Below, one piece after another: positions 1 through 7,878 of a DNA stretch of 64,000 bases. Positions within the stretch are counted from its first letter, which is position 1. The number at the start of each line of letters is the position of its first letter. Position numbers and translations under genes: made by a program. The notes beneath the pieces were generated by a model. It made no database searches. It was given only the letters and a program-made list of their open reading frames with translations, and was not told the origin of the DNA. The stretch lies in the NCBI RefSeq assembly GCF_040239565.1, contig NZ_JBEHWS010000001.1, positions 1-64,000 on the forward strand, in the 5' to 3' direction. The stretch is from Fulvimarina sp040239565 (GTDB lineage: Bacteria; Pseudomonadota; Alphaproteobacteria; Rhizobiales; Rhizobiaceae).

Positions 1-65
1 CTCTTTTGCGGCAGCAGCGGCGCGATAATCTTCCATTCGGCATCGGTCAGTTCGTGACGGCGCAT
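1..65 (-). mobile_element. IS5-family transposase, 5' end only
   Basis: Read on the minus strand from an ATG at 65, the sequence encodes MRRHELTDAEWKIIAPLLPQ, which matches the N-terminus of IS5-family (IS427-type) transposases of the DDE class. The gene continues off the left edge, so catalytic residues and the far end of the element cannot be seen. A purine-rich stretch on the minus strand just upstream of the ATG could act as ribosome binding site. I could not identify the terminal inverted repeat in the following 100 bases with confidence. Confidence 0.75.
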
Positions 66-493
66 ATTCAGTCTCCTTTCCAGGAGAGTGAATCAAATCA
101 GGCGACCGGCGTGAACCCGCTTATGAGAATACGGCCTAGCGGCATTGAAAGCCATTCGTTAAGCTGCCGGGCAGCGGATCGAGAGGCGTGTTTATAACAG
201 CGAGGTGCTCGACGGCTCGTGGATACCCGCCGTTCTTGGGCGAAAGCGAACCGGGTCTGCTGACCCTCCACCTATGATCGGTAAGATCCCCGGAATACCG
301 AGCATATCCGCGACGGGCGATTTCACGCCAAAGCACTCGCGGCTTCATCAGGAGTGGAGAGCAAGAGGGGATCAACACCTACTGAAATCGGTTGATTCTT
401 CAAGGCCTGATTCTCAGAAGGCGCAGCTTCCGGTCACGGCTGATCATGTTGCAAAATTGCGCCACTTCGGTCTCTAGAAAAGGGAAATCGATT
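66..493. other. Non-coding stretch beside the IS end
   Basis: No convincing gene is seen. Short open frames exist on both strands but have no ribosome binding site and resemble no family I know. The outer end of the IS element should lie somewhere in the first 100 bases. Base composition falls towards the right side, ahead of the RTX gene. Confidence 0.4.
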
Positions 494-535
494 GCTATTA
501 GAGATAAAAAAGAATTATCCTTTAATAGCATTTTG
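494..535 (+). promoter_or_regulatory. Nested inverted repeat upstream of RTX gene
   Basis: GCTATTA at 494-500 pairs with TAATAGC at 523-529, and inside it GATAA (503-507) pairs with TTATC (515-519). The right arm is followed by ATTTTGCC. The surroundings are markedly AT-rich compared with the window. It may be an upstream terminator or a leader/operator structure for the gene starting at 574; the sequence does not decide which. Confidence 0.4.
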
Positions 536-573
536 CCACTATATAGCGCTGGTGCGCTTCAAGGAGACCATAC

Positions 574-1255
574 ATGCCACAGTCCCCGGACTTTACCCCC
601 TCGATACCCTCCGGAAATTCCTATTTCCAGCAGACAAGCAGTTTTTCCAGCCTCTGATAACTCAAACTACTACTTAGCCGGATCGACCTCGACCGCTGCA
701 AACAACAGTTTCTTCACCCGCAACGGCTCCGATATTTTGAAGGGTTTCGATGGAAACGATACGCTCTTTTCCGGAGGAGGAAGAGACATCGTCGAGGGTG
801 GCGGTGATAACGATTTCATCTCCGGTGAGGGAGGAGATGATTTTCTTTATGGAGACTATAGAACAGAAAGCCCGTTTGCATCTGGTGACGATAGCATCCA
901 CGGCGGAGCCGGTAACGATTACCTCTTCGGTGCCGGAGGCGACGATCAACTATATGGCGGCACCGGCAATGATACTCTAGAAGGCGGAACTGGCTCCGAT
1001 TTGCTCCGTGGCGATAGTGGATCGGATACTTTCGTATTTGATTTTTCAACCGAATCTCTGAACAGCGATGATATAGATACTATAATTGATTTTTCTTCTA
1101 CTTTTGATACAATAATTTTTACCAATACACCGGCGGACATCGAATATATCCCAATTGATGCTTCGGTTTACGGTGGCGAAGGAACGATAGTGGTCGCATA
1201 TAGTAGCAGCGAAGACTTATCTACTTTGGTATATTTACAAAATTTTTATGGCTAG
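574..1255 (+). CDS. RTX-repeat calcium-binding protein, frameshifted near N-terminus
   Basis: The body carries consecutive RTX nonapeptides (GNDTL, GGDDFLYGD, GAGNDYLFG, GGTGNDTLEGG, GTGSDLLRGD) that form a Ca-binding beta-roll, followed by an acidic C-terminal tail with hydrophobic strands. This arrangement is typical of substrates of type I secretion, so a secreted protein is likely. The only good start is ATG 574, with AAGGAG at 561-566, but this frame (MPQSPDFTPSIPSGNSY...) stops at 655. The RTX repeats lie in the next frame. Removing one T from the run of five at 642-646 joins the two into a protein of about 226 residues. The repeat frame is open upstream to 392 but has no ribosome site there. 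No type I transporter genes are adjacent. Confidence 0.65.
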
Positions 1256-1312
1256 ATCGCGATGGATGCCGGTATTTATCGGCACTGGCAGCTAATCTAA
1301 AACCTATCAGAT

Positions 1313-1351
1313 CTATCGCAGGAGGAAATAACTCGGCTCCTCCTGTGATAG
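1313..1351 (+). terminator. Strong hairpin downstream of RTX gene
   Basis: CTATCGCAGGAGGA (1313-1326) pairs with TCCTCCTGTGATAG (1338-1351), a 14-bp stem with a single G-U type mismatch and an 11-base loop. It lies 58 bases after the RTX stop. There is no clear U-tract, so the efficiency as an intrinsic terminator is uncertain. Confidence 0.55.
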
Positions 1352-1499
1352 CTGATCCTCCGGCGTTAGAAGCGCTTCCTAATATTGACTTCAGAAGTTT
1401 TACGACTCAAAAAGAGATAAAATTGCCACTTTAGATATAAAATTACCTGTTTATAAAGCTTGGCTCCCCAACATATTCTGAGTAGCAACGGAGCCCGCA

Positions 1500-2237
1500 A
1501 TGTACATCAACATTATTAGCAATGGTTACGCGTTCAAGCTGTACGGTCCAAACGCGAGTCAACGGGCCCTTACCAGCGCATCCGGTCTCGATGGCGCAAA
1601 CTCGGTTTCCTCCACAGACCAATCCGCCTATGATCCCGTCGGTCCGGTAGCGAGTTCGAAGACCGCCCAGCTCACGGCAAGTGAGCGAGCGGAAATGGTC
1701 GAATGGGCAGGCACAGTCATCGATGCGATTTCTGAAGTTCGGGACACGAAGATCGCGCCGAAAATTGCCGAAGCAAGAGCTGCGCTTGAGCGTGAATTGA
1801 AACGTCCGCTCGGTGAAAATGAGAGATACACGACGCTGAACGACTCGGAATTGATGAGCCTTAGCCCTGAGACCTCGGAGGCTGCGCTCGACTCGTTTTA
1901 CGCCAAATTCCTGTTTGGAATGGCGACATCGAAGCCCTCGGTTGTTCAGACCGGTACCGTCGTCTCATTCGAGGACGGGAAACCGGTAACACGTAACGGC
2001 TTTGAGTCCCTTGAAGAAGGCATAGAGTTCCTCACGAGAATGCAGATGAGTGGCATCAGGGGAAGTATGACGACTGGTGGCTATGTCAGCCAGTACATGA
2101 ATGAAGCGCTCTCATCCTCTAGCGCTACAGACCTAAATGCTCTGCAAGACGCGCTGTATCAATACAATATGGAGCGCTTTATCAGCGGCGAAATGACAGT
2201 CTTCGTGGATGCTCAGAGAGCTGCCACGTCATTCTGA
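1500..2237 (+). CDS. Hypothetical protein, 245 aa
   Basis: I do not recognise this protein. It begins MYINIISNGYAFKLYG, has a Ser/Ala-rich, probably disordered segment to about residue 60, then a predicted helical region with charged heptads (ASERAEMVEWAGTVIDAISEVRD, then a Lys/Glu-rich helix to about residue 105), and a mixed C-terminal part. There is no signal peptide or membrane segment. The ATG is preceded by an AACGGAG sequence about 9 bases upstream. A hairpin follows the stop codon. It stands alone between the RTX gene and the convergent GST gene, and could belong to the same acquired patch. Confidence 0.6.
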   Translation: MYINIISNGYAFKLYGPNASQRALTSASGLDGANSVSSTDQSAYDPVGPVASSKTAQLTASERAEMVEWAGTVIDAISEVRDTKIAPKIAEARAALERELKRPLGENERYTTLNDSELMSLSPETSEAALDSFYAKFLFGMATSKPSVVQTGTVVSFEDGKPVTRNGFESLEEGIEFLTRMQMSGIRGSMTTGGYVSQYMNEALSSSSATDLNALQDALYQYNMERFISGEMTVFVDAQRAATSF

Positions 2238-2240
2238 GGA

Positions 2241-2272
2241 CCCAGCCGGAAGATAAATCACGCTGGGCTTGT
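2241..2272 (+). terminator. Hairpin after the 245-aa gene
   Basis: CCCAGC (2241-2246) pairs with GCTGGG (2262-2267), followed by CTTGTTT. It lies between two convergent genes ending at 2237 and 2281, so it may stop transcripts from the left gene. Confidence 0.4.
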
Positions 2273-2280
2273 TTAGAACC

Positions 2281-2886
2281 TCAGCCCGGCATCGTGCTAC
2301 CGATCGAACGGCGGTTGCCGACGCTTGCAATGAACGCGTCGATGTTCGGCGTCTCCGGCAACCAATTCGCGTCGGGAAAACGCAGCGCCAGATAGTCGTG
2401 GGCGGTCACCACGCTGATTTCGGCAAGGCCTATCGCGCTCGTCGAAAGATCCTCGGTCATGCCTTCCAAACGCTTGAGCCCGTTCGACATCGAACGCCTG
2501 CGGCGCAGGCCCATTTCGGAACCGTCGAAGGCCGGATCGCCGAATTCCCCGGACACGATCTTGCGCCCGTTCAACATATAGACGGCTGCATCGAATACGC
2601 CGAAGGCAAGTCCGGTGATCTCGTAATCCGTCGTCGTCATCGTCTTGAGGTGCGAGCCCTCCGGTGCGATGTCGGCGGCATGGGTCGCGATGATCAGCGC
2701 TTCGGTGAGGATCGTGCCGTCGTCGAGTTCGAGTGTCGGAATCCGCTGGGCCGGATTGCGATCGACGAGCCGATCCGGGCTTTCCCACTGGTTGACCATG
2801 TCGATCTCGACAGAGGCCCCGGCCTCGATAAGCATCGCATGAGCGACGCGCGCGAAGGGTGACGTGTTGTTCTTGAAGAGCTTCAT
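2281..2886 (-). CDS. Glutathione S-transferase family protein
   Basis: A 201-residue cytosolic GST-fold protein. The N-terminal thioredoxin-like domain shows the glutathione-site pattern NNTSPFARV (residues 6-14), the cis-proline motif RIPTLELDDG (about 48-57) and a TEA segment in place of the common ES(T/L)AI. The C-terminal half is helical. In this family Ser9 would be the residue expected to activate glutathione. Length is normal. Specific substrate cannot be assigned; it is 206 bases from the uronate dehydrogenase gene and probably not part of that operon. Confidence 0.85.
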   Translation of the reverse strand: MKLFKNNTSPFARVAHAMLIEAGASVEIDMVNQWESPDRLVDRNPAQRIPTLELDDGTILTEALIIATHAADIAPEGSHLKTMTTTDYEITGLAFGVFDAAVYMLNGRKIVSGEFGDPAFDGSEMGLRRRRSMSNGLKRLEGMTEDLSTSAIGLAEISVVTAHDYLALRFPDANWLPETPNIDAFIASVGNRRSIGSTMPG

Positions 2887-3092
2887 AACATCCCGTCCCA
2901 GCTAGACTTGCGGCAGGGGCAGATAGCGCGAAGCCTGTGAAAGCAACCTTTCACGGTCTCAGAGTGGCTCTTGTAGACTTCTGACATCAAGATGCATGAG
3001 ACATCCGCTCAGCATTTTACTGATATCTCGCAAGTGGTTGAGAGACGAGAGAAACCGCCGGGGGTCGAGCCAGACATCTCGAACGATGGCTG

Positions 3093-3887
3093 TCACGAGT
3101 GGATCGGCTCGGCCGTGAACTTGCCGCCCTGATAGACCGCATCTGGCGCGTCGGGGGACGGTCGCTCCATCGCGGCGTCGATCTTCTTGCGATAGACTTC
3201 CGAATTGTCCTTCGGTCGCCAGCCGAGATAGGCGATGGCGGAATTGTCCCACCAGCGGGCGTCGTTATCTGAGACGCCCCAGATCACCGGGCAGCCGAGG
3301 CGGGGAACGCGGAAGACGCATTCGATGAGCGAGACGAAGTCGTTCGGGCTCATCCATGTCGAGAGCATACGGTGATCGCGCGGCTCCGGGAAACAGGAGC
3401 CGATGCGCACCAGCGCCGTCTCCTGGCCGAACTTGTCGTGGTAGAGGTTCGCCACCGCTTCGCCGAAGCATTTCGAGACGCCGTAGAGCCCGTCCGGCCG
3501 CATCGGCACGTCGTTGGTGAGCGGCGTATCCTGGGTATAGTAGCCGATCGTGTGGTTGGAGCTGGCAAAGACGATGCGCGGCATGCCGGCGACGCGGGCG
3601 GCTTCGTAGAGATTGTAGACGCCGGTTATATTAGCCGGGAGGATCGTGTCGAAACTCTTCTCGACCGAAACGCCGCCAAGATGGAGAATGCCGTCACAGC
3701 CCTCGACCAACGCCTGAACGGCGTCACGGTCGGCGAGATCGCAAGGCACGATCTCCTCGTTTTCAGCGGCCGCACCGAGATCGACGACATCGGAGAGCCG
3801 GACCGTCTGTGCCACATGAAAGAGGCGGTTACGGAGGAGCGTGCCGAGCCCGCCGCCCGCACCGGTGATGAGAAGTCTTTCAAGCAT
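3093..3887 (-). CDS. udh: Uronate dehydrogenase
   Basis: Oxidises D-galacturonate or D-glucuronate with NAD+ to the aldarolactone, the first step of the oxidative uronate pathway (EC 1.1.1.203). The 264-residue protein is an extended SDR with the dinucleotide motif TGAGGGLG (8-15), the segments FASSNHTIGYY (107-117) and MRPDGLYGVSKCFGE (129-143), with catalytic Tyr135 and Lys139. These segments and the overall length match the characterised Agrobacterium enzyme closely, as I remember it. It is the last gene of a minus-strand operon, 7 bases after the TRAP permease, so uptake and first oxidation are co-transcribed. Confidence 0.93.
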   Translation of the reverse strand: MLERLLITGAGGGLGTLLRNRLFHVAQTVRLSDVVDLGAAAENEEIVPCDLADRDAVQALVEGCDGILHLGGVSVEKSFDTILPANITGVYNLYEAARVAGMPRIVFASSNHTIGYYTQDTPLTNDVPMRPDGLYGVSKCFGEAVANLYHDKFGQETALVRIGSCFPEPRDHRMLSTWMSPNDFVSLIECVFRVPRLGCPVIWGVSDNDARWWDNSAIAYLGWRPKDNSEVYRKKIDAAMERPSPDAPDAVYQGGKFTAEPIHS

Positions 3888-3894
3888 GCCTTGC

Positions 3895-5172
3895 CTATTG
3901 GAAGAGATTTGGAAGCGCCAGCGAGATGGCGGGGACGTAGGTGGTGAGCATCAGGGCGACGAGGATCGCGAGGTAGAACGGCCAGATCGTCTTCACGGCC
4001 TGTTCGATCTTCACCCCGCCGATGACGCAGCCGACGAAGAGGCAGGCCCCCACCGGCGGCGTGCAGAGGCCAAGGCCGAGATTCATCATCATCACGATGC
4101 CGAACTGGATCGGGTCCATGCCAAGATCGCGCACGACGGGCAGGAAGATCGGCGTGCAGATGAGAATGAGGGCCGCCATGTCCATGATCATGCCGAGGGC
4201 GAGCAGAATCACGTTGAGCATGAGGAGGATGACGATCGGATTGTCCGAGATCGCCGTCAGCGATCCGGCGAGCGTCTCCGGCACGCGGTAGAGCGCGAGA
4301 AGATAGGCGAAGGCGGAAGCCGTCGCGACGAGGATCATGACGAGGCTCGTCGTCTTCACCGAGTTGAGGACGGCCGCCTTGAACCCCTCCCATGAGAGTT
4401 CGCGGTAGACGAGCACTGTGACGAGAAGCGCGTAAATCGCCCCGAAGGCACCGGATTCGGTGACGGTCATGATGCCGGAGAGGACGCCGCCGACGATGAT
4501 GACGGCGGTGAAGAGCCCCGGAATGGCGACCACGAAGCTTGTCGCGAGAGCCGCAAAGCCGGGAAACTTCTCGCCACCATAGCCGCGCTTCACCGCGACG
4601 ATATAGGCCGCGATCGCGAGACAGACGCACATCAGGACACCGGGAACGACGCCCGCTATGAAGAGCTGCGAGACCGAGACACCGCCGGCGGCCACGGAAA
4701 ACAGGATCATGTTGTGGGACGGCGGAATGACGACGCCGGCGACCGAGGAGGTGACGGTGACGTTCACCGCATAGTCCGCGTCGTAACCCTTCTCCTTCAT
4801 CACCGGCATCAGGATCGAGCCGAGCGCGGAGGTATCGGCGACGGCCGATCCGGAAATTCCGCCGAAGAGCATGGATGCCGAGACGTTAACGAGGCCGAGA
4901 CCGCCCCTCAGCGCCCCGACGGCGGCCGCCGCGAGACGCACGAGTCGGGCCGCGATGCCGCCCTGCATCATCAGATCGCCGGCAAAGATGAAGAACGGGA
5001 TCGCGAGCAGCGAGAAGACCGAGATCCCCGACATGATCCGCTGGAAGGCGACGAAGAGCGGGATGCCCTCGTAGATGAAGCCCGCAATGGTCGCGAGGCC
5101 CAGGGCGAAGGCGACCGGCACGCCAGCGATCATCGCGGCGAAGAAGGTGCCGAAGAGAAGAATGAGGCCCAT
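3895..5172 (-). CDS. TRAP transporter large permease (DctM type)
   Basis: A 425-residue protein with about 12 hydrophobic segments, typical of the DctM/SiaM subunit that carries the substrate across the inner membrane using a sodium gradient. It opens with MGLILLFGTFFAAMIAGVPV and contains the conserved segment SAVADTSALGSILMPVM. The start abuts the stop of the small permease gene (5172/5173), and udh follows after 7 bases. Context (udh, kdgD, gci, gli) points to a hexuronate or aldarate substrate. Confidence 0.93.
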   Translation of the reverse strand: MGLILLFGTFFAAMIAGVPVAFALGLATIAGFIYEGIPLFVAFQRIMSGISVFSLLAIPFFIFAGDLMMQGGIAARLVRLAAAAVGALRGGLGLVNVSASMLFGGISGSAVADTSALGSILMPVMKEKGYDADYAVNVTVTSSVAGVVIPPSHNMILFSVAAGGVSVSQLFIAGVVPGVLMCVCLAIAAYIVAVKRGYGGEKFPGFAALATSFVVAIPGLFTAVIIVGGVLSGIMTVTESGAFGAIYALLVTVLVYRELSWEGFKAAVLNSVKTTSLVMILVATASAFAYLLALYRVPETLAGSLTAISDNPIVILLMLNVILLALGMIMDMAALILICTPIFLPVVRDLGMDPIQFGIVMMMNLGLGLCTPPVGACLFVGCVIGGVKIEQAVKTIWPFYLAILVALMLTTYVPAISLALPNLFQ

Positions 5173-5721
5173 TCAGCCGGACTTTCGGGTGAGGTTGAAA
5201 ACGTGGATCGCGAGCTTTGCGAGGGCGAAGACCACCACCAGCGCTCCGCAGAGGCTGAGCGGCATGCCGCGCCAGCCTTCCGAAACGCCCAGCATGGGAA
5301 CGGTGCGGCGGACATTGTTGAGGGCCAGCGTCGCGCCGTACCACGCCATGTAGCCGCCGAAGATCAGGAGACCGACATCGGTGAGGACGCGAAGCACATC
5401 GCGCAGCAGGCTTGGCATCGCCTCGCGAACGAAGTCGATCGACAGATGGGTGGAGCGCCAGACACCCGCCGCCGCACCCAGAAAGGTGATCCAGACGATG
5501 AGGAGGAGAGCGGCCTGCTCGACCCAGGTGGGCGTGTTGTTGAGGACGTAGCGCCCAAAGACCAGCCAGCCGAAGATCGCGATCAGGATCACCATCATCA
5601 CGCCGGCGATCGCCATACAGGCTGACGCGATCCAGTCGAGGCCGTGCTTCACACGCGCGAGCGGGGTCGGCAGGCGCATCTCCGCCTCAGGTTCTGCGGA
5701 AGACAGCGGGGCGTGGCTCAT
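5173..5721 (-). CDS. TRAP transporter small permease (DctQ type)
   Basis: A protein of about 182 residues with four hydrophobic segments, including GVMMVILIAIFGWLVFGRYV and the DctQ-typical WVEQAALLLIVWITFLGAA. It pairs with the adjacent large permease. I choose the ATG at 5721 (MSHAPLSSAEPE); an in-frame ATG at 5778 would add 19 residues that look non-coding. No strong ribosome site precedes either start. It lies between the binding-protein gene, 136 bases upstream, and the directly abutting DctM gene. Confidence 0.9.
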   Translation of the reverse strand: MSHAPLSSAEPEAEMRLPTPLARVKHGLDWIASACMAIAGVMMVILIAIFGWLVFGRYVLNNTPTWVEQAALLLIVWITFLGAAAGVWRSTHLSIDFVREAMPSLLRDVLRVLTDVGLLIFGGYMAWYGATLALNNVRRTVPMLGVSEGWRGMPLSLCGALVVVFALAKLAIHVFNLTRKSG

Positions 5722-5857
5722 GGTCGGCTGCCGAATGGTGAAAGACAAAGGGCCGTTGCGACGGTTAGCACGCCGCAACGGGGCACAGAGGATGACCTGC
5801 GGAATGAAGTGCGACCGCCCGCCTCGTTTCGGGCAGCCGCAAGCCGTGGAGAAAGGC

Positions 5858-6853
5858 TCAGCCTTCCGCCGGCGTCGACTGGATATCGTCGACGAGCGAC
5901 TTCAGATCCGGATTGCTTTCAAGGAAGCCGTCATAAACGGGCTTCATCATGTCCTGGAAGGCGGCCTTGTCGGCAATCTCGTTGATCTCGACGCCAGCTT
6001 CCTCGACCTTCGCCCGGCTTTCCTTCTCGCGCTCGGCCCAGAGACGGCGCTGCTCCTCGGCGGCCTCGATCGCAGCCGTTCGGACGATTTCCTGATCTTC
6101 TTCCGAAAGCGAATCCCAGCTCGCTTTCGAGATGCAGACGCATTCCGGCAGGATCAGATGTTCGGTCAGGGAATAATACTTCGCGACCTCGTAGTGATTG
6201 GAGCTTTCGAAGGACGGAAAATTGTTCTCCGCTCCGTCGAGCACGCCAGTCTTGATCGACTGGTAGACCTCGCCATAGGCCATGGGCGTCGCATTGCCAC
6301 CGAGCTCGTCGACCATGTCGACATAGAGCTGGTTGTTCATGACGCGTATCTTCAGCCCGTCGAGGTCGGCGGGCTGCTGGATCGGGCGCTGGGTGTCGTA
6401 GAAGGAGCGCGCGCCGGAATCGAACCAGGAGAGCGCGATGATGCCTTCCTCGGACATGTTGTCAGAGAAACGCTTGCCGATCTCGCCGTCCATCACCGCA
6501 TGCATCTGGTCGACGCCGGTGAAGAGGAAGGGCAGCGAGAGGACGTTGATCGAGGGCACGAACTCGCCCATCGGGCCGAGATTGAAGTTCGCGAAATCGA
6601 GCGCGCCGTTGCGCACCTGATCGATCGCGTCCGGCTGATCGCCAAGAACGGCGTTGGAGAAGACTTCGGCCGTCACGCGGCCTTCGGTCCGGTCGGTGAC
6701 GTCTTTTGCGAATTTTTCCAGCGCGACGGTATTCGGATAGCCTTCCGGATGGATGTTCCAGCCGCGCCAGTCGGCGGCGTTCGCGGCAGAGGCGAAGGTC
6801 AGTGCCGCGGCGCCAGCGAGCATCGTCGTGCGCATGAGGGCGTGTAGGGTCAT
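5858..6853 (-). CDS. TRAP transporter substrate-binding protein (DctP type)
   Basis: A 331-residue periplasmic solute-binding protein. A signal peptide ends around AANA (residues 23-26). The mature part has the DctP pattern: FAKDVTDRTEGRVTAEVF near the N-terminus, the substrate-carboxylate region LDGLKIRVMNNQLYVDMVDELGGNATPM (key Arg in KIRV), and the C-terminal alpha-helical cap. GGAGGA sits 7 to 8 bases before the ATG. It is the first gene of the TRAP-udh operon, divergent from the GntR regulator. The ligand is probably galacturonate or glucuronate, inferred from the neighbouring enzymes. Confidence 0.93.
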   Translation of the reverse strand: MTLHALMRTTMLAGAAALTFASAANAADWRGWNIHPEGYPNTVALEKFAKDVTDRTEGRVTAEVFSNAVLGDQPDAIDQVRNGALDFANFNLGPMGEFVPSINVLSLPFLFTGVDQMHAVMDGEIGKRFSDNMSEEGIIALSWFDSGARSFYDTQRPIQQPADLDGLKIRVMNNQLYVDMVDELGGNATPMAYGEVYQSIKTGVLDGAENNFPSFESSNHYEVAKYYSLTEHLILPECVCISKASWDSLSEEDQEIVRTAAIEAAEEQRRLWAEREKESRAKVEEAGVEINEIADKAAFQDMMKPVYDGFLESNPDLKSLVDDIQSTPAEG

Positions 6854-6915
6854 GTCGATGTTCCTCCCGATGAAAAAGTCCGACTATTGTCAGATGGCTT
6901 TCGAAGCGACATGAT

Positions 6916-6940
6916 GCATTCATCATACAAGTTGTCAAGC
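6916..6940. promoter_or_regulatory. Putative GntR operator for the TRAP-udh operon
   Basis: The 14-mer ATCATACAAGTTGT occupies 6922-6935, in the gap between the divergent dctP-type gene (start 6853) and the GntR gene (start 7015). A copy with one change (A to G at the ninth base) occurs at 7800-7813 upstream of kdgD. Such a shared site is expected for the regulator encoded between them. Confidence 0.55.
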
Positions 6941-7014
6941 GGATGGCGGGTACCGTTCCTGCCGGGAGTAGGATAAGCCGGGGACGCGGGACGGGTGCCG
7001 GAAGGAGGCGGGCG

Positions 7015-7767
7015 GTGAGCGTAATTCAGACGAGAGAAAACGGCGCCAGAACGGAGCGGCGAACCGGCACGCGCCGGGGCAATCTCGTGACGAAGGTCAG
7101 CGACGACCTGCGCCAGATCATCCTCTCGGGCCGCTTTCCCATCGGCCAGAAACTGCCGAGCGAGGCGGCACTCACCGCGCAATACGACGTCAGCCGCACG
7201 GTGATCCGCGAGGCGATCGCGTTCCTGCGCTCCGACGGTCTGGTGGAGTCGCGACAGGGCGCGGGCGTCTTCGTCATCGCGACGAACGCCCCGAACTCGC
7301 CAGGCTTCAACGGCGTGGACCCATCGCGCATCAGCTCCGTCATCGAGATCCTCGAGCTTCGCGCAGCCCTTGAGATCGAGGCGGCCGGGCTTGCCAGCCA
7401 GCGCCGTTCGCCCGCCCAGGATGAGGCGATCCACGAGGGCTGCGAGGCGATCGAGACGCTAATCACTGCCGGCGAGGCGACGACGGATGCCGATTTCGAG
7501 CTCCATCTTGCCATCGCAGATGCGACGAACAACGGCCGCTTCCGCGAATTTCTCGAAATGCTGGGGCACGGGGTCATCCCGCGCCGTGCCCTCCAGGACG
7601 ATCGTCATGAGCGAACGCCGGCGGACTATCTTCACCAGATCCAGGCCGAGCACCGGCTGATCGCCAACGCGATCTCCGCGCAGGACGAGACGGCGGCACG
7701 GGAGGCCATGCGCCAACACCTGAAGGGCAGTCAGTCGCGCTACCGCCGCCTTCTTCGCCGCGTATGA
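7015..7767 (+). CDS. GntR-family (FadR-type) transcriptional regulator
   Basis: A 250-residue regulator with an N-terminal winged helix (PSEAALTAQYDVSRTVIREAI recognition helix region and the wing LVESRQGAGVFV) and a C-terminal all-helical FCD ligand-binding domain (ILELRAALEIEAAGLA, DADFELHLAIADATNN, H at the end of the bundle). I choose GTG 7015 because GGAGG lies at 7004-7008, six bases upstream; earlier in-frame starts lack this. It sits between the TRAP-udh and kdgD-gci-gli operons and is the probable uronate-responsive regulator of both, acting through the 14-mer at 6922 and 7800. Confidence 0.9.
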   Translation: MSVIQTRENGARTERRTGTRRGNLVTKVSDDLRQIILSGRFPIGQKLPSEAALTAQYDVSRTVIREAIAFLRSDGLVESRQGAGVFVIATNAPNSPGFNGVDPSRISSVIEILELRAALEIEAAGLASQRRSPAQDEAIHEGCEAIETLITAGEATTDADFELHLAIADATNNGRFREFLEMLGHGVIPRRALQDDRHERTPADYLHQIQAEHRLIANAISAQDETAAREAMRQHLKGSQSRYRRLLRRV

Positions 7768-7793
7768 GCCTCCGGACCAGCGCCGGTTCGCAC

Positions 7794-7818
7794 CAACTTA
7801 TCATACAGGTTGTTGACA
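7794..7818. promoter_or_regulatory. Putative GntR operator upstream of kdgD
   Basis: CAACTTATCATACAGGTTG (7794-7812) is a 19-base imperfect dyad with CAAC/GTTG ends and contains ATCATACAGGTTGT at 7800-7813, the near-identical partner of the site at 6922. It lies 65 to 85 bases before the kdgD start, where a repressor could block transcription. Confidence 0.55.
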
Positions 7819-7878
7819 GAGGCATGCGACGATTTATGATCGCCGCTGACCCGATTCTCCGACTTGGACCGCTCTTCC

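Noticed and set aside
2269..2862. Long plus-strand open frame over the GST gene
   Set aside because: It is antisense to a clear GST gene, has no ribosome site and its translation is Arg/His-rich shadow sequence.
3626..4630. 334-codon minus-strand frame over udh and the TRAP permease
   Set aside because: It overlaps two well-supported genes in another frame and its translation is Arg-rich without family resemblance.
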